A DNA stretch of 64,000 nucleotides. Source: an uncultured Rhizobiaceae group bacterium (GTDB lineage: Bacteria; Pseudomonadota; Alphaproteobacteria; Rhizobiales; Rhizobiaceae). The stretch lies in the NCBI GenBank assembly GCA_937930845.1, contig CALHBJ010000003.1, forward strand, positions 1 through 64,000. The letters run 5' to 3'. Shown here piece after piece: positions 53,090-62,571 of this stretch. The notes beneath the pieces are model-generated. The model was not told the origin of the DNA and did not search any database. It saw only the letters and a program-made list of their open reading frames with translations. The position numbers were made by a program, and so were the translations under genes. Position 1 is the stretch's first letter; each line of letters starts with the position of its first letter.

Positions 53090-54238
53090 CTAAAGTGTGA
53101 TCATTTCCAGTGGTTTTGCAGAAAGGGATTTCGGTTTCCCTTCGGTGGTCAGATAGGACTGGCCCAAACACATGGCCGAACCGGAATCGCTGTCCATGAT
53201 GATCATGTGTGCAAACAGGCTCATATCGGGCAGGATAGCCTGCTCATTGCCAGCAAAAAACATCGGCCCATCCATCCAGCAGGGGGCAAATTTTGCGCCA
53301 AGGGAATAGCCGCAGGCATTGAGCCGGTGGCGCGAAAGTCCAAGGCCGTCAAACGTGCGGGCATGGGCATTGAAGACATCGCCAAATGTATTGCCCGGCA
53401 CCATGACCTCTTCACAGGCCAGCAGCGCCTGGCGGGTCGCGTCGAAAAGCATTTCGTGTTCCGGACGCGGTTTGCCGATGATCAACGTGCGCATCATTGC
53501 CGCGTGGTAATGGGCATGGGCACCCGCCCATTCCAGGGTCAGCTGATCGTTCCTGGAAAGCTTGCGCCGGCCTGATTTATATCGGCACAAGAGCGCATCA
53601 TCACCGGAGCCGATGATGAATTCATTGCCGGCATAATCACCACCAGCTTCAAATATCGCGCCTTGCATGGCTGCCAGAATTTTGCCTTCATCGACACCGG
53701 CCTTGGCTGTGGCCATGGCGGCGTCGAGTGCCAGGTCAGCGCTTTTGGCCGCCTTTTGGATATATTTGATTTCTTCCGCACTTTTGACGAGTCGAAGCCC
53801 GTGAATGGCATCTGTGGCGTCCTGCAGATTGGCGAAGGTGCTGAGTTTCTCATCGAGCATTTTGCCCTGCGCAGCGTTGAGGCCGCTGGCGCCGTATTCT
53901 ACCCCGATATGGGCTCCAAGCAGGTCCATCTCGCTCAACAGGTCGCGCAGGTCATTGACGGGATTGGCGTGGACCCCATCGATCCAAATGACGATGTTTT
54001 CAATATTGGACGTGTGCCTTGCCTGACGCAGGTCTGCTGAACGGGTGAGCAGCGCCATTTCGCCATTGGCTTTGACCACAAGGCACTGGAAAAAGCAGAA
54101 ACCAAAAGTGTCATAACCGGTAAGCCAGAACATGCTTTCCTGGGCGAACAGCAAAACCGCATCGCATTTGTTTTCCCGCATGTTGGCCGTCAGTTTTTCG
54201 CGGCGGGCGGCAAATTCTTCTTCTGAAAAATGCAGCAT
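53090..54238 (-). CDS. M24 (pita-bread) family protein lacking metal ligands; creatinase/ectoine-hydrolase-like
   Basis: 382 aa: a creatinase-type N-terminal domain (~1-140; WLTGYDTFGF) and a pita-bread domain (~150-370). The two aspartates of metal-dependent aminopeptidase P are absent: the first becomes Glu in LEWAGAH, the second becomes Ala in YHAAMMRT. The later His and Glu ligands are not seen either. The LEWAG and YH....RT pattern fits metal-free members such as creatinase or DoeA-type ectoine hydrolase better than peptidases. Annotations as Xaa-Pro aminopeptidase would therefore be misleading. It lies 9 bp after pgeF on the same strand. Confidence 0.75.
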   Translation of the reverse strand: MLHFSEEEFAARREKLTANMRENKCDAVLLFAQESMFWLTGYDTFGFCFFQCLVVKANGEMALLTRSADLRQARHTSNIENIVIWIDGVHANPVNDLRDLLSEMDLLGAHIGVEYGASGLNAAQGKMLDEKLSTFANLQDATDAIHGLRLVKSAEEIKYIQKAAKSADLALDAAMATAKAGVDEGKILAAMQGAIFEAGGDYAGNEFIIGSGDDALLCRYKSGRRKLSRNDQLTLEWAGAHAHYHAAMMRTLIIGKPRPEHEMLFDATRQALLACEEVMVPGNTFGDVFNAHARTFDGLGLSRHRLNACGYSLGAKFAPCWMDGPMFFAGNEQAILPDMSLFAHMIIMDSDSGSAMCLGQSYLTTEGKPKSLSAKPLEMITL

Positions 54239-54247
54239 GGTCGCTCC

Positions 54248-55027
54248 TCAGGTTTCACTCAACATGATTGCAGACAATTGACGCCCGTAATCGGGCTCCA
54301 TTCTATGGGTGGTTCTGCGATAGGAGAAGAAGTTTTTCTCTTCCCCATAGGTGCAACGTTCCACGGCGCTGCCCGCCACACCTGCGGCGTTAAGACGGTC
54401 GACCACATATTGGGTAAGGTTGAACATGTGATGGTTGGCTTTGGTTGACGGCGTGAAATATTTCACTGAACCAGCATTTTGGGCAGTGAAAGGGGCGGGA
54501 AAATTGGGGCCGACTTCGTAGTTGGATTGTGAAATCATTGGTCCCAGAACGGCGGTGATGTTTTCCCGGCGAGCGCCCAGTTCTTCCATTGTGTCTATGG
54601 TATTTTCCAACACACCATTAAGCGCGCCCTGCCAGCCCGCATGGGCGGCACCGATAATTCCAGCCTTTGTTTCTGCAAATAAGACCGGCCCGCAATCGGC
54701 GGTTACAATGCCAATGGCCAGGCCGGGCTTGTTCGTGACGATGCCATCTGCACGGGGGCGGTCTTCGCTCCAGGCCCGGTCGGTGACGACAATATCGGCG
54801 GAATGGACCTGATAGGGTGTTGCCATGAGGGCTGAGGTGGTTCCCATCCAGTTTGCCATGCGTTCGCGGTTTTTGCGGACCAGGTCGGTATCATCATCTG
54901 ACCCCAGACCCGCATTGAGACCTTCATATATGCCGGTGGAAACGCCGCCGGGGCGGGTAAAGAATGCGTGGCGCAGTTTCGCTGTGTTGCCAAATTGCGT
55001 TGCGGTGATGGGGGAAATTTGGGTCAT
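54248..55027 (-). CDS. pgeF: Peptidoglycan editing factor PgeF (DUF152/YfiH)
   Basis: Cysteine-histidine zinc amidase-like protein that removes wrongly incorporated residues from peptidoglycan precursors. 259 aa. The metal/catalytic set is HSADIVV, TADCGPVLF (Cys) and GAAHAGWQGAL (His). A RRENITAVLGPMI segment and the ending DYGRQLSAIML fit the family. Part of the conserved lgt-midA-pgeF run. Confidence 0.93.
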   Translation of the reverse strand: MTQISPITATQFGNTAKLRHAFFTRPGGVSTGIYEGLNAGLGSDDDTDLVRKNRERMANWMGTTSALMATPYQVHSADIVVTDRAWSEDRPRADGIVTNKPGLAIGIVTADCGPVLFAETKAGIIGAAHAGWQGALNGVLENTIDTMEELGARRENITAVLGPMISQSNYEVGPNFPAPFTAQNAGSVKYFTPSTKANHHMFNLTQYVVDRLNAAGVAGSAVERCTYGEEKNFFSYRRTTHRMEPDYGRQLSAIMLSET

Positions 55028-55124
55028 AATGTCTCTTGGTGAGGCGAATACGCTGGCTAAAGAATGGCCGGTGAATACAAATGGCGCAATCTGTTAGTTG
55101 ACTGTTGGTTGAAGAAACAGCCGG

Positions 55125-56240
55125 TCATGGCGCGCCGTGAAATCCCGGCCAACGTTCGCCAAGCGAACGTGGAGCGCCAAAGGCCATGGTCTTAAACAAG
55201 TTGCCCATTTGCTGTGGACCGGCCAGGCGCTCGACGGCTGTCTGGAGACTTTCCTGCACATGGGTCGCTTGGGATTGCCCCAGGTTTCCGGCCCGTTCCA
55301 ACAGTCCAAGATTGAGCAGGAATTCCCCCTGGCTCACCGGCTTTGGCACAACACATCCTGCCTTTTCGGCAAGGCGCAGGAGCGGGTCGAAGTCCACATG
55401 GTTTGTCAGATCGGCCTTGCCGGGGGAGGCCAATGGCGAGGCGAATGCGTGATCACGTACCGCCTGGAAAGTGTCGCCAAATCCACATTCGAGATGCCCG
55501 TAGTCGATGAACAGTGCTGCGCCCTGGGTGTGCACCAATTGTTCCGCAAGGGTGGCGATGAGGCTTTCTCTGGCCCCTGAGGTTTCAAACACAGAACCTT
55601 CGGCCTGCAATACATGGCCGGAAGGCAGTTCTGTCACCGGTAAAGTGTTGGGAGATATTGTGAAGCCAAGAACATTGTCGGTGATGCCGATGGCCCGTTC
55701 AAACCAAGCGCCATCAAGCTTGACCCACTGGCGAAAGGGCAGGGCGTCGAGAAATTCATTGCCGATCAGGATTGTCGGCAGATCGGGCAGCGCAGAAATG
55801 TCGCGCACCCATTTTAGGTTGGTTGCGGCAGACGACAGGGTCAGGCTTTGTTGTTCTGCCAGGGACGGGCTGATTTCCACCAGATGGATTTGTGCGCATT
55901 CCAGAAATTCGGGCAGGGCTTTGGCGACCCGCAGCAAGTCTGCCATCAATGTACCGCGTCCCGGCCCAAGTTCGGCAAGGACAAATGGGTTAGGGCGTCC
56001 CAATGCATCCCATACTTCCATGCACCACACGCCAATCATTTCCCCAAACATCTGGCTGATTTCGGGGGCTGTTATGAAGTCGCCGCCGGCACGATTTGAT
56101 GATGCGCGCCCCCCCACCGGGGTGCTGGTCGTATAATAGCCGTGGGTGGGATGGGTGAGGCAAAGGGCCATGTAGTCGGCAATCGACATTGGCCCTTCGA
56201 ATTCAATGCGCGCACGAATTTCTGCTTCCAGGGGCGTCAA
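55125..56240 (-). CDS. MidA/NDUFAF7-family SAM-dependent methyltransferase
   Basis: 371 aa. The first block, [21 protein letters not shown], and the SAM-binding [15 protein letters not shown] near residue 90, plus [13 protein letters not shown] and FIDYGHLE, identify the DUF185/MidA family; the mitochondrial relative methylates an arginine of a complex I subunit. The chosen start is TTG 56240, which overlaps the lgt stop (TTGA) and is therefore probably coupled; no ATG occurs before MSIADY. The frame is open to 56462, but that part only shadows lgt. Confidence 0.88.
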   Translation of the reverse strand: MTPLEAEIRARIEFEGPMSIADYMALCLTHPTHGYYTTSTPVGGRASSNRAGGDFITAPEISQMFGEMIGVWCMEVWDALGRPNPFVLAELGPGRGTLMADLLRVAKALPEFLECAQIHLVEISPSLAEQQSLTLSSAATNLKWVRDISALPDLPTILIGNEFLDALPFRQWVKLDGAWFERAIGITDNVLGFTISPNTLPVTELPSGHVLQAEGSVFETSGARESLIATLAEQLVHTQGAALFIDYGHLECGFGDTFQAVRDHAFASPLASPGKADLTNHVDFDPLLRLAEKAGCVVPKPVSQGEFLLNLGLLERAGNLGQSQATHVQESLQTAVERLAGPQQMGNLFKTMAFGAPRSLGERWPGFHGAP

Positions 56241-57106
56241 TGGGAATCGTCGCCTTCGCTTGTGAGGTGTTTGGCCCTTTGTGCGGTGCGCCATGGGGTG
56301 CGCCCGCTGGCCGTGCCCATGCCCCAAAGGCCAATCGCCAGCATGGGGAGGGACAGGATCATGCCCATGGTGAGCCAGTTTCCGGCAAGATAGCCGATAT
56401 GGGCATCGGGCTGGCGAAAGAATTCGACAATGATGCGCGCGCTCCCATAACCAAATACCCATGCTCCGCCAATGAAGCCGGGCGTGGCGAGTTTTCCTGC
56501 ACGGGCAATGAGTGCGAATAAAACAATAAACAGCAAGAGGCCTTCAAGACCGGCTTCATATAGCTGGCTTGGATGACGTGGCAGCGGTCCGCCGGTTGGA
56601 AAGATGAATGCCCACGGTACATCGGCAGTGCGGCCCCAGAGTTCCGAATTTATAAAATTGGCGATGCGGCCAAAGAACAGGCCAAAGCAAGAGGCTGCGG
56701 CCACCACATCGAGTAGGGAGAACGCGCTGAAACCACGGCTGCGTGCAAACAACACCATGGCCACGATGGCCCCAAATGCGCCGCCGTGAAAACTCATGCC
56801 ACCGTCCCAAACCGCCGGGATGGAGAGGGGATTGGCGAGGTAGTAGGACAGATTGTAAAACAGCACATAACCAATGCGACCGCCCGCAATAATTCCAATG
56901 ACGGCCCAGGTGAGGAAATCGTCGAGTTCTTCCTGCTGAATGGGTGATGCGTGGGGCACCCAATATGCTGCCGTGCGCACCACGTGACGGGCAAACCACC
57001 AACCCAGCAATATTCCAGCCACATAGGCCACACCATACCAATGAACGGCAAACGGACCGATTTGTATGAGAACAGGGTCAATCGACGGAAAGGTGAGTGC
57101 GGTCAT
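56237..57106 (-). CDS. lgt: Prolipoprotein diacylglyceryl transferase
   Basis: First enzyme of lipoprotein maturation; inner membrane. 289 aa from ATG 57106 ([11 protein letters not shown]), with about seven helices. Landmarks are the [14 protein letters not shown] start, [11 protein letters not shown], the signature HGGAFGA near residue 100, [13 protein letters not shown] and [12 protein letters not shown]. Upstream ATG codons at 57127 and 57163 would add residues before the usual beginning. Confidence 0.96.
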   Translation of the reverse strand: MTALTFPSIDPVLIQIGPFAVHWYGVAYVAGILLGWWFARHVVRTAAYWVPHASPIQQEELDDFLTWAVIGIIAGGRIGYVLFYNLSYYLANPLSIPAVWDGGMSFHGGAFGAIVAMVLFARSRGFSAFSLLDVVAAASCFGLFFGRIANFINSELWGRTADVPWAFIFPTGGPLPRHPSQLYEAGLEGLLLFIVLFALIARAGKLATPGFIGGAWVFGYGSARIIVEFFRQPDAHIGYLAGNWLTMGMILSLPMLAIGLWGMGTASGRTPWRTAQRAKHLTSEGDDSH

Positions 57107-57305
57107 TATAAGAGCTGTTGATGGCATGCCGCTGTTCCAGACCGGGTCTGTTGCTATTGTCACCAGACCTATTCGTTTTGAGTGAAGGGTTCAATCGGGA
57201 CGCTGCAATATTGCAGCCCTTTGGCGGGACGCTGTGGCGCAGTTGAATCGCGCGACACTTAGGCTTACATCAGGGGCACAACAATAGAGTTCGAAAGCTG
57301 AAATC

Positions 57306-57617
57306 ATGAACCAGAGTTCCGGCGGTCCAAACCGCATGTTCGACGAATTTGCGAAGTTGATGACGGATGCTGCCGGAGTTGCCCAGGGCGCGCGGCGGGA
57401 AGTTGAGACGGCGGTCAAGAGTCAGGCCGAACGCTTTTTGGCGAATATGGATCTGGTTCAGCGCGACGAGTTTGAAGCCGTTCGGGAAATGGCCATGAAA
57501 GCGCGTCTGGAAAATGACGCTCTGCGGGCCGAGTTGGACGAGCTTAAGGCGCTGGTTGGCGTCAAGCCCAAAAAAGCGGCTGCGAAGAAAACCACCGCCA
57601 AGGGCGATGACAAATAA
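57306..57617 (+). CDS. ubiK: Ubiquinone biosynthesis accessory factor UbiK-like (BMFP domain)
   Basis: Small coiled-coil protein of 103 aa that supports ubiquinone synthesis. The BMFP core runs from RMFDEFAKLMTDAAG to AMKARLENDALRAEL (residues 10-83), with VQRDEFEAVREMA in the middle. It ends with a Lys/Ala-rich tail (KKAAAKKTT). Oriented away from lgt. Confidence 0.9.
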   Translation: MNQSSGGPNRMFDEFAKLMTDAAGVAQGARREVETAVKSQAERFLANMDLVQRDEFEAVREMAMKARLENDALRAELDELKALVGVKPKKAAAKKTTAKGDDK

Positions 57618-57670
57618 CCGTGCCTTTGGGCGGCCCGGATTTTTGTACACAATTTATTTGAGCTGTGGAT

Positions 57671-57819
57671 GACTCTCCAAATGTTGAGTCATTTGAATCG
57701 ATTGGCTGGTGTTTCGAAAAGTTCGATTCATTGCCTGTCTGATCGATTCTGTGGGCCGCACCCGAAACAGGGCTTTGCGAACCGGTTCGCCGTTATATTC
57801 TGAATCTATTGAATGATTC
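57671..57819. other. Cluster of seven GANTC (CcrM) sites between ubiK and ybjN
   Basis: GANTC occurs at 57671, 57686, 57695, 57725, 57745, 57802 and 57815, seven sites in 149 bp, whereas one per ~256 bp is expected from base composition alone. The 57618-57919 gap otherwise holds one DnaA-box-like motif (TGTGGATGA at 57664-57672, one mismatch) and probably the ybjN-proC promoter. CcrM methylates GANTC in alphaproteobacteria and can time gene expression. Confidence 0.6.
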
Positions 57820-57919
57820 GGGCGCGTTTTCCTGTTTATCCCGTCAGTCGTTAGAAATTTATGTGGCCCGTAAGGGCGCAGCGGGTCTTGCTATGGTCCT
57901 TGGAAGGTTGAGTGAAAAT

Positions 57920-58420
57920 ATGGGAATGAGTGAAGCTGGCTTCGAACGTGCCAACCATCCGGTGGATGCGGTTGAACAGGTTGCGGACTTTCACAAATGG
58001 AATTTCGAACGCGCTGGCGAGGACGAGATTTCCATTCTCGTTCAGGGTATCTGGACCGATTACAGCGTGTCATTCTCGTGGATGGAAGATTTCGAGGCGC
58101 TGCATATTGCATGTGCGTTCGACATGCGGGTGCCCAGCAAGCGCGCGGTTGAAACCATGCGGCTGATAGCGCTGGTAAATGAGCAAATGCTCTTTGGACA
58201 TTTCGATCTTTGGGTGCAGGACGGATCTGTCGTGTTCCGTCTCACATTGCCGCTGGCAGGTGGGGCGAGTGCGAATGAGGCGCAAATCGAGTGCCTCCTC
58301 GACAGCGCTCTAACGTCCTGTGAACGGTATTATCAAGCGTTTCAGTTCGTTGTGTGGACGGGAAAGTCAGCAACGGAAGCGTTGGACAGCGTGCTGTTCG
58401 ACACGGTCGGCGAGGCGTAA
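57920..58420 (+). CDS. YbjN-domain protein
   Basis: 166 aa. The type III secretion chaperone-like YbjN fold is seen in NHPVDAVEQVADFHKWNFER, WTDYSVSFSWMEDFEALH, FDMRVPSKR, MRLIALVNEQMLFGHFDLW and the ending ALDSVLFDTVGEA. Usual relatives begin close to MGMSEAGFERANHP, so ATG 57920 (with AGTGA upstream) is used; the frame is open to 57809. Only 2 bp separate it from proC, a conserved pair. Its molecular role is not settled, probably regulatory. Confidence 0.85.
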   Translation: MGMSEAGFERANHPVDAVEQVADFHKWNFERAGEDEISILVQGIWTDYSVSFSWMEDFEALHIACAFDMRVPSKRAVETMRLIALVNEQMLFGHFDLWVQDGSVVFRLTLPLAGGASANEAQIECLLDSALTSCERYYQAFQFVVWTGKSATEALDSVLFDTVGEA

Positions 58421-58422
58421 GC

Positions 58423-59250
58423 GTGATTTCCTCCCGCACGCTTTGTCTCGTCGGCGCCGGGAATATGGGCGGCGCAATGCTGGCCGGTTGGCTGGCGGCG
58501 GGACATAAAGGGGCGCAGATCAGTGTGATTGATCCGGGGCCGCCTCCGGCGATGGCGGAACTGATGGCGCAACATGGGGTGCAGCATTTTCCAGATGCAT
58601 CAAAGGCGGTGCGGGCGGATATTCTTATTATTGCGCTGAAGCCTCAATTGATGGGGGCTGTATTGCCCGGCCTGACCCATTTGATGGATGAAAACAATGT
58701 GCTTGTTTCGGTCGCGGCGGGCACTACGATCGAGTCGCTTTCCGCGCCCTTTACCTTGGAAGGGAAAGCCATTCGCATTATTCGGGCCATGCCAAATACG
58801 CCTGCTATGGTGCAGCGCGGAATCTCCGTTTGTGTGGCAAATGACGGGGTTAGTGAGGAGCAAAAGGAGACGGTGTCTCACTTGCTTATGGCGGTGGGCG
58901 ATGTTGATTGGGTTCAGGACGAAGCGCTGATCGATGCTGTTACCGGTGTATCCGGCAGCGGCCCGGCCTATGTGTTTTTGCTGGCAGAAGAACTCGCCAA
59001 GGCCGGTGTTGCAGCCGGTTTGCCGGCACCATTGGCGGCACGATTGGCGCAGGCAACGGTCAGTGGCGCCGGAGAACTGATGCGGCAATCTGAATTGCCG
59101 CCCGCCAAGTTGCGCGAAAATGTGACATCTCCCAATGGCACAACGGCTGCTGCGCTTGCTGTTTTGATGGATGAGCAAGGTCTTTCGCCTCTCATGGAAA
59201 AGGCTGTGGCAGCGGCGACCGAACGGTCGCGGGAACTGGCAAAAGGTTGA
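58423..59250 (+). CDS. proC: Pyrroline-5-carboxylate reductase
   Basis: Last step of proline synthesis, NAD(P)H dependent. 275 aa from GTG 58423, with GAGG 9-12 bases upstream; an ATG at 58354 would overlap ybjN. CLVGAGNMGGAM is the dinucleotide-binding loop, VTGVSGSGPAYVFLLAEE and ATVSGAGELM form the C-terminal active-site helix bundle. Confidence 0.95.
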   Translation: MISSRTLCLVGAGNMGGAMLAGWLAAGHKGAQISVIDPGPPPAMAELMAQHGVQHFPDASKAVRADILIIALKPQLMGAVLPGLTHLMDENNVLVSVAAGTTIESLSAPFTLEGKAIRIIRAMPNTPAMVQRGISVCVANDGVSEEQKETVSHLLMAVGDVDWVQDEALIDAVTGVSGSGPAYVFLLAEELAKAGVAAGLPAPLAARLAQATVSGAGELMRQSELPPAKLRENVTSPNGTTAAALAVLMDEQGLSPLMEKAVAAATERSRELAKG

Positions 59251-59256
59251 GATTGA

Positions 59257-59607
59257 ATGACAGCGGACGATACGCAAATTAGTTTTGATGATTTTCTCAA
59301 GGTTGATATTCGCGTGGGAACCGTGGTGTCGGCAACGGCGTTTCCTGAAGCGCGCAAACCTGCCTACAAGCTGGTGATCGACTTTGGCGAAGCTTTGGGC
59401 ACCCGCAAATCTTCAGCACAGATTACCGTTCACTATACCCTTGAGGAATTGGTGGGGCGTCAGGTGATGGCCGTTGTCAATTTTCCACCCCGGCAGATCG
59501 GGCCGTTCATGTCGGAAGTGCTGACCTTGGGCTTTGCCGACGCGGCAGGGGATATCATCCTCGCCAGCGTCGACAAAATGGTGCCAAACGGCGAACGGCT
59601 TATGTAA
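59257..59607 (+). CDS. csaA: CsaA-like tRNA-binding-domain protein
   Basis: 116 aa OB-fold protein of the EMAP/tRBD family. Typical CsaA blocks are FDDFLKVDIRVGTVV, AYKLVIDFGEALGTRKSSAQIT, VMAVVNFPPRQIGPFMSEVL and the ending VDKMVPNGERL. CsaA is described as export-linked chaperone, though tRNA binding is equally likely. Its tail overlaps the convergent NmrA-like gene by 8 bp. Confidence 0.9.
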   Translation: MTADDTQISFDDFLKVDIRVGTVVSATAFPEARKPAYKLVIDFGEALGTRKSSAQITVHYTLEELVGRQVMAVVNFPPRQIGPFMSEVLTLGFADAAGDIILASVDKMVPNGERLM

Positions 59608-60583
59608 CTCGTGGCTTGAGCATGGTTTGGGCCGGATGTGCCTTGGCCAGATGTTCGGCCAACAGGTCATGAAACATTAATGACACGGGTGTGGGTTTGA
59701 ATTCCGGCAGAACTTCCGCAAAGCGGGCCTCATCCAGCCGGTGGGCAGTGTCCCAGAGGTATCGCATTTCGCGCACTTCGCGCAGCAGCGGACTGAACGG
59801 TGCAATGCAGGCCAGCACCCACCAGGGAAACGTTTTCAGTTGAACAGGGTGTCCTAGGGTTTGCGCAATCATCTGGCGCATGGCCTCGCCTGACAGAGTG
59901 TGTCCGGGAAATGGAATATCTTCAAACGGGGACAGTTGGTCACGAATATTGGCAAGGTCTGCCATTGCGCGGCCCGCATCGGGCAAATAGCCCCATGCGT
60001 GATCTATGTCCGGCTTGCCAGGATAGACGAATTGCCCCTTTTTCAACTTGCCAGTCAGGTGGGTGTCAAACCATCCGCCGGTTTGTTGCCTTTCCAGAAA
60101 ATCCCCAATGCGCAAAATGATCGTGTGTACACCTTTGGTGCTGGCCGATTGACATTCGGCCTCCATTTCGGTGCGCAATCTGCCCTTTTTAGTGTCTGCA
60201 CATTGAGGTGTGTCAGCTTTCAAAACGGGCGGCATGTTTGGGCCGAAATTATATACATTGCCGGGGATCATAATTGTTGCGCCACTGGAGCGGGCAGCGG
60301 TGATGACGGCTTTCGTCATGACTGGCAATTCCCGGCTCCAGGCCGGGTAGGGAGGATTAAGCGCGTTGACGATGACATCGCAGGCATGTGCTGCGGCTGC
60401 AAATGCGGCGGTATCATCGGGCTGGAACGCTACAAATCCGTTGTGCGGGCCGTGTGCAGGCATTTTTCCCGGCCTAACGTGGCGCTTTACATCCCATCCG
60501 GCATTGGAAAAAGCGGTGGCTGCTGCGCGGCCAAACCGTCCGTTGGCGCCAAGAATGAGTACCGTTTTGCTGTTGTTGATCAT
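59600..60583 (-). CDS. NmrA-like NAD(P)-binding reductase (atypical SDR)
   Basis: 327 aa. The Rossmann motif is ILGANGRFGRAAATAF (Gxx GxxG type, residues ~12-20); the classical Tyr-x-x-x-Lys triad is not evident, as in NmrA-type members. AAGGA precedes the ATG. It is divergent from the LysR gene, which may regulate it. Substrate unknown. Confidence 0.8.
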   Translation of the reverse strand: MINNSKTVLILGANGRFGRAAATAFSNAGWDVKRHVRPGKMPAHGPHNGFVAFQPDDTAAFAAAAHACDVIVNALNPPYPAWSRELPVMTKAVITAARSSGATIMIPGNVYNFGPNMPPVLKADTPQCADTKKGRLRTEMEAECQSASTKGVHTIILRIGDFLERQQTGGWFDTHLTGKLKKGQFVYPGKPDIDHAWGYLPDAGRAMADLANIRDQLSPFEDIPFPGHTLSGEAMRQMIAQTLGHPVQLKTFPWWVLACIAPFSPLLREVREMRYLWDTAHRLDEARFAEVLPEFKPTPVSLMFHDLLAEHLAKAHPAQTMLKPRVT

Positions 60584-60679
60584 GGCAGGTTCCTTGTCAG
60601 AGAGTGGATGCCATGAAACTTAAGCAAACGATATTGAATGCCAATTGCGAATAATTCGATATATGATATTCATAATTGA
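60584..60679. promoter_or_regulatory. Divergent promoter region with palindrome for the LysR regulator
   Basis: CGAATAATTCG (60648-60658) is a perfect odd palindrome within AT-rich DNA, ~22 bases before the LysR start and between two divergent genes, the standard place for a LysR-type operator. The match to the T-N11-A rule is only approximate. Confidence 0.4.
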
Positions 60680-61591
60680 ATGGATAGCGATTATCATTTT
60701 GACTGGAACCATGCCCGCCTGTTTGTGGCGGTTGCGGATCACGGGTCTCTTTCGGCCGCATCACGGGCAATTGGTGTGAGTCAGCCAACAATCGGCAGGG
60801 CCATTCAGGCGTTGGAATCCAATCTCCAGACACCGCTATTTGCCCGACATGCGAAGGGTCTGACCCTGACGGAACAAGGTCTGCACTTGATTGAACCGGC
60901 GCGTGAACTGGCACTGGCCGCCAGCGCTTTGGCAGCGGCTGCCGCAGGGCGGTCAGTCGATATGTCCGGGTCGGTGCGCATTACGGCCAGTCAGATTGTG
61001 GCAACCTTTGTGCTGCCACCCATGCTTGCTGATCTGCGGCGGATTGAGCCGAGCATTCAGATTGAAATCGTCGCAACCGATTCCGTTGAGAATCTGCTGT
61101 TTCGCGAGGCGGATATCGCATTGCGGATGGTGCGGCCCAGCCAGGTTGATCTTGTTACCCGCCACGTTGCTGACATGGCGATGGGGCTTTATGGCTCCCA
61201 CGATTACATCACGGAGTATGGCGAACCCGCCAATGTGGACGAACTGCTTGAACATGCCCTTGTGGGCTATGACCGTTCTTCACTGATTATCGATGGTGCC
61301 CGTTCCATGGGGTGGGAACTCGATCGGACACATTTTGCCCTGCGGTGTGATGACCAGGTGGTCGACTGGAATTTGATTGTTGCCGGTGCTGGAATTGGGT
61401 TTTCATCCCAATGGGTTGGCGAAGGCGACCCCCGTGTCAAAAGGATTTTACCCGAATTGAGCATACCCGCTCTGCCCATATGGCTTACATCTCATGCAGC
61501 GTTGAAAACCAGCCGCCGGGTGCGCTTTGTGTATGATTATCTTGGCCAGGCTTTGGCAGCCAGATCCAGACCGGATCCAAACAGAAAATGA
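60680..61591 (+). CDS. LysR-family transcriptional regulator
   Basis: 303 aa. The N-terminal winged helix-turn-helix is plain: HARLFVAVADHGSLSAASRAIGVSQPTIGRAIQALE (cited by position, residues ~10-45). The substrate-binding half begins near residue 90. It is divergent from the NmrA-like reductase and lies 9 bp before a haloalkane dehalogenase, so either may be its target. The inducer is unknown. The ATG has no clear ribosome-binding site. Confidence 0.92.
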   Translation: MDSDYHFDWNHARLFVAVADHGSLSAASRAIGVSQPTIGRAIQALESNLQTPLFARHAKGLTLTEQGLHLIEPARELALAASALAAAAAGRSVDMSGSVRITASQIVATFVLPPMLADLRRIEPSIQIEIVATDSVENLLFREADIALRMVRPSQVDLVTRHVADMAMGLYGSHDYITEYGEPANVDELLEHALVGYDRSSLIIDGARSMGWELDRTHFALRCDDQVVDWNLIVAGAGIGFSSQWVGEGDPRVKRILPELSIPALPIWLTSHAALKTSRRVRFVYDYLGQALAARSRPDPNRK

Positions 61592-61600
61592 GAGAGTTGA

Positions 61601-62512
61601 ATGACCCGTGATCCAAAAGTGTTGCGAACCCCCGATGCGCGTTTTGAAAATCTGGCGGACTATTCCTTTGCGCCCAATTATGTGGACGATCTCGAAGGCT
61701 ATGAAGGCATGCGGGTTCATTATATTGATGAAGGGCCGTCAGACGCGGAACACACGTTTCTGTGCCTGCATGGCGAACCCACATGGGCCTATCTTTACCG
61801 CCACATGATCCCGGAATTTGTCGCCAGCGGCGGGCGGGTGATTGCGCCGGACTGGTTTGGATTTGGCCGTTCCGACAAGCCGGTGGATGATGCGGACTAC
61901 ACGTTTCATTTTCACCGCAACATGATGCTGAGGTTTATTGAGAAACTTGATCTGTCAAACATCACGCTGGTTGTTCAGGATTGGGGTGGTGTGTTGGGCC
62001 TCACCTTGCCGCACGAAATGCCGGAGCGGTTTTCGCGTCTGTTGATCATGAATACGGCGCTGGCAACCGGCCGTTCGCCCGGCCGCGGCTTTATGGAGTG
62101 GAAAGCATTTGCGGCCAGCCAGCCGGATATGGATTGTGGCCAGCTTATCGCCCGGGGAACACCGCATTTGGGGGACGCGGAAATTGCAGCCTATAACGCG
62201 CCGTTTCCCGACATCACATTCAAAGCGGGCGTGCGGCGTTTTCCTGAAATGGTGATGGTTTCGCCTGAAATGGAAGGGGTGAATATGAGCAAGCGGGCAG
62301 CCGCATTTTGGCGCGACGAATGGCAGGGTGATAGTTTCATGGCCATTGGCGCGGCTGATCCGGTATTGGGTGTTGATGTGATGAATGCCATGCGGGCGCT
62401 GATCAAGGGCTGCCCCGAACCACTGGTTCTAAAGGAGGCAGGTCATTTCGTTCAGGAATGGGGTGGCGAAGTTGCGCGAGCGGCACTCCAGCACTTTAGC
62501 TCAGGCCGCTAA
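61601..62512 (+). CDS. Haloalkane dehalogenase (DhlA-type, subfamily I)
   Basis: Hydrolyses halogenated alkanes to alcohol and halide. 303 aa, alpha/beta hydrolase. The oxyanion/turn segment is LHGEPTWAYLYR; the nucleophile Asp127 with the halide-binding Trp128 sits in VVQDWGGVLGLTLP; the acid Asp253 (GAADPVLG) and His282 (AGHFVQEWGG) complete the triad. The full length and the DWGG elbow match DhlA rather than esterases. GAGAG precedes the ATG; co-transcribed with lysR. Confidence 0.88.
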   Translation: MTRDPKVLRTPDARFENLADYSFAPNYVDDLEGYEGMRVHYIDEGPSDAEHTFLCLHGEPTWAYLYRHMIPEFVASGGRVIAPDWFGFGRSDKPVDDADYTFHFHRNMMLRFIEKLDLSNITLVVQDWGGVLGLTLPHEMPERFSRLLIMNTALATGRSPGRGFMEWKAFAASQPDMDCGQLIARGTPHLGDAEIAAYNAPFPDITFKAGVRRFPEMVMVSPEMEGVNMSKRAAAFWRDEWQGDSFMAIGAADPVLGVDVMNAMRALIKGCPEPLVLKEAGHFVQEWGGEVARAALQHFSSGR

Positions 62513-62517
62513 GAGAC

Positions 62518-62550
62518 GCCCGCCGATGAAATGGCGGGCCTCCCATTTTT
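62518..62550 (+). terminator. Hairpin after the dehalogenase gene
   Basis: A perfect seven-base-pair stem (GCCCGCC / GGCGGGC) with an eight-base loop; T5 follows after a six-base gap. It lies between convergent genes and might end both, with weak support. Confidence 0.45.
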
Positions 62551-62571
62551 CAGATCTGGCTATAATGTAGC

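Noticed and set aside
56241-56462. 74-residue N-terminal extension of the MidA-like gene
   Set aside because: It only shadows lgt in another frame and is His/Arg-rich without family similarity.
57618-57919. Chromosome origin of replication
   Set aside because: Only one imperfect DnaA box, no dnaA, hemE or parAB nearby; the GANTC cluster alone is not enough.
59900-60616. 238-codon plus-strand frame opposite the NmrA-like gene
   Set aside because: Cys-rich, unlike any domain, and fully antisense to a gene with a clear Rossmann motif.
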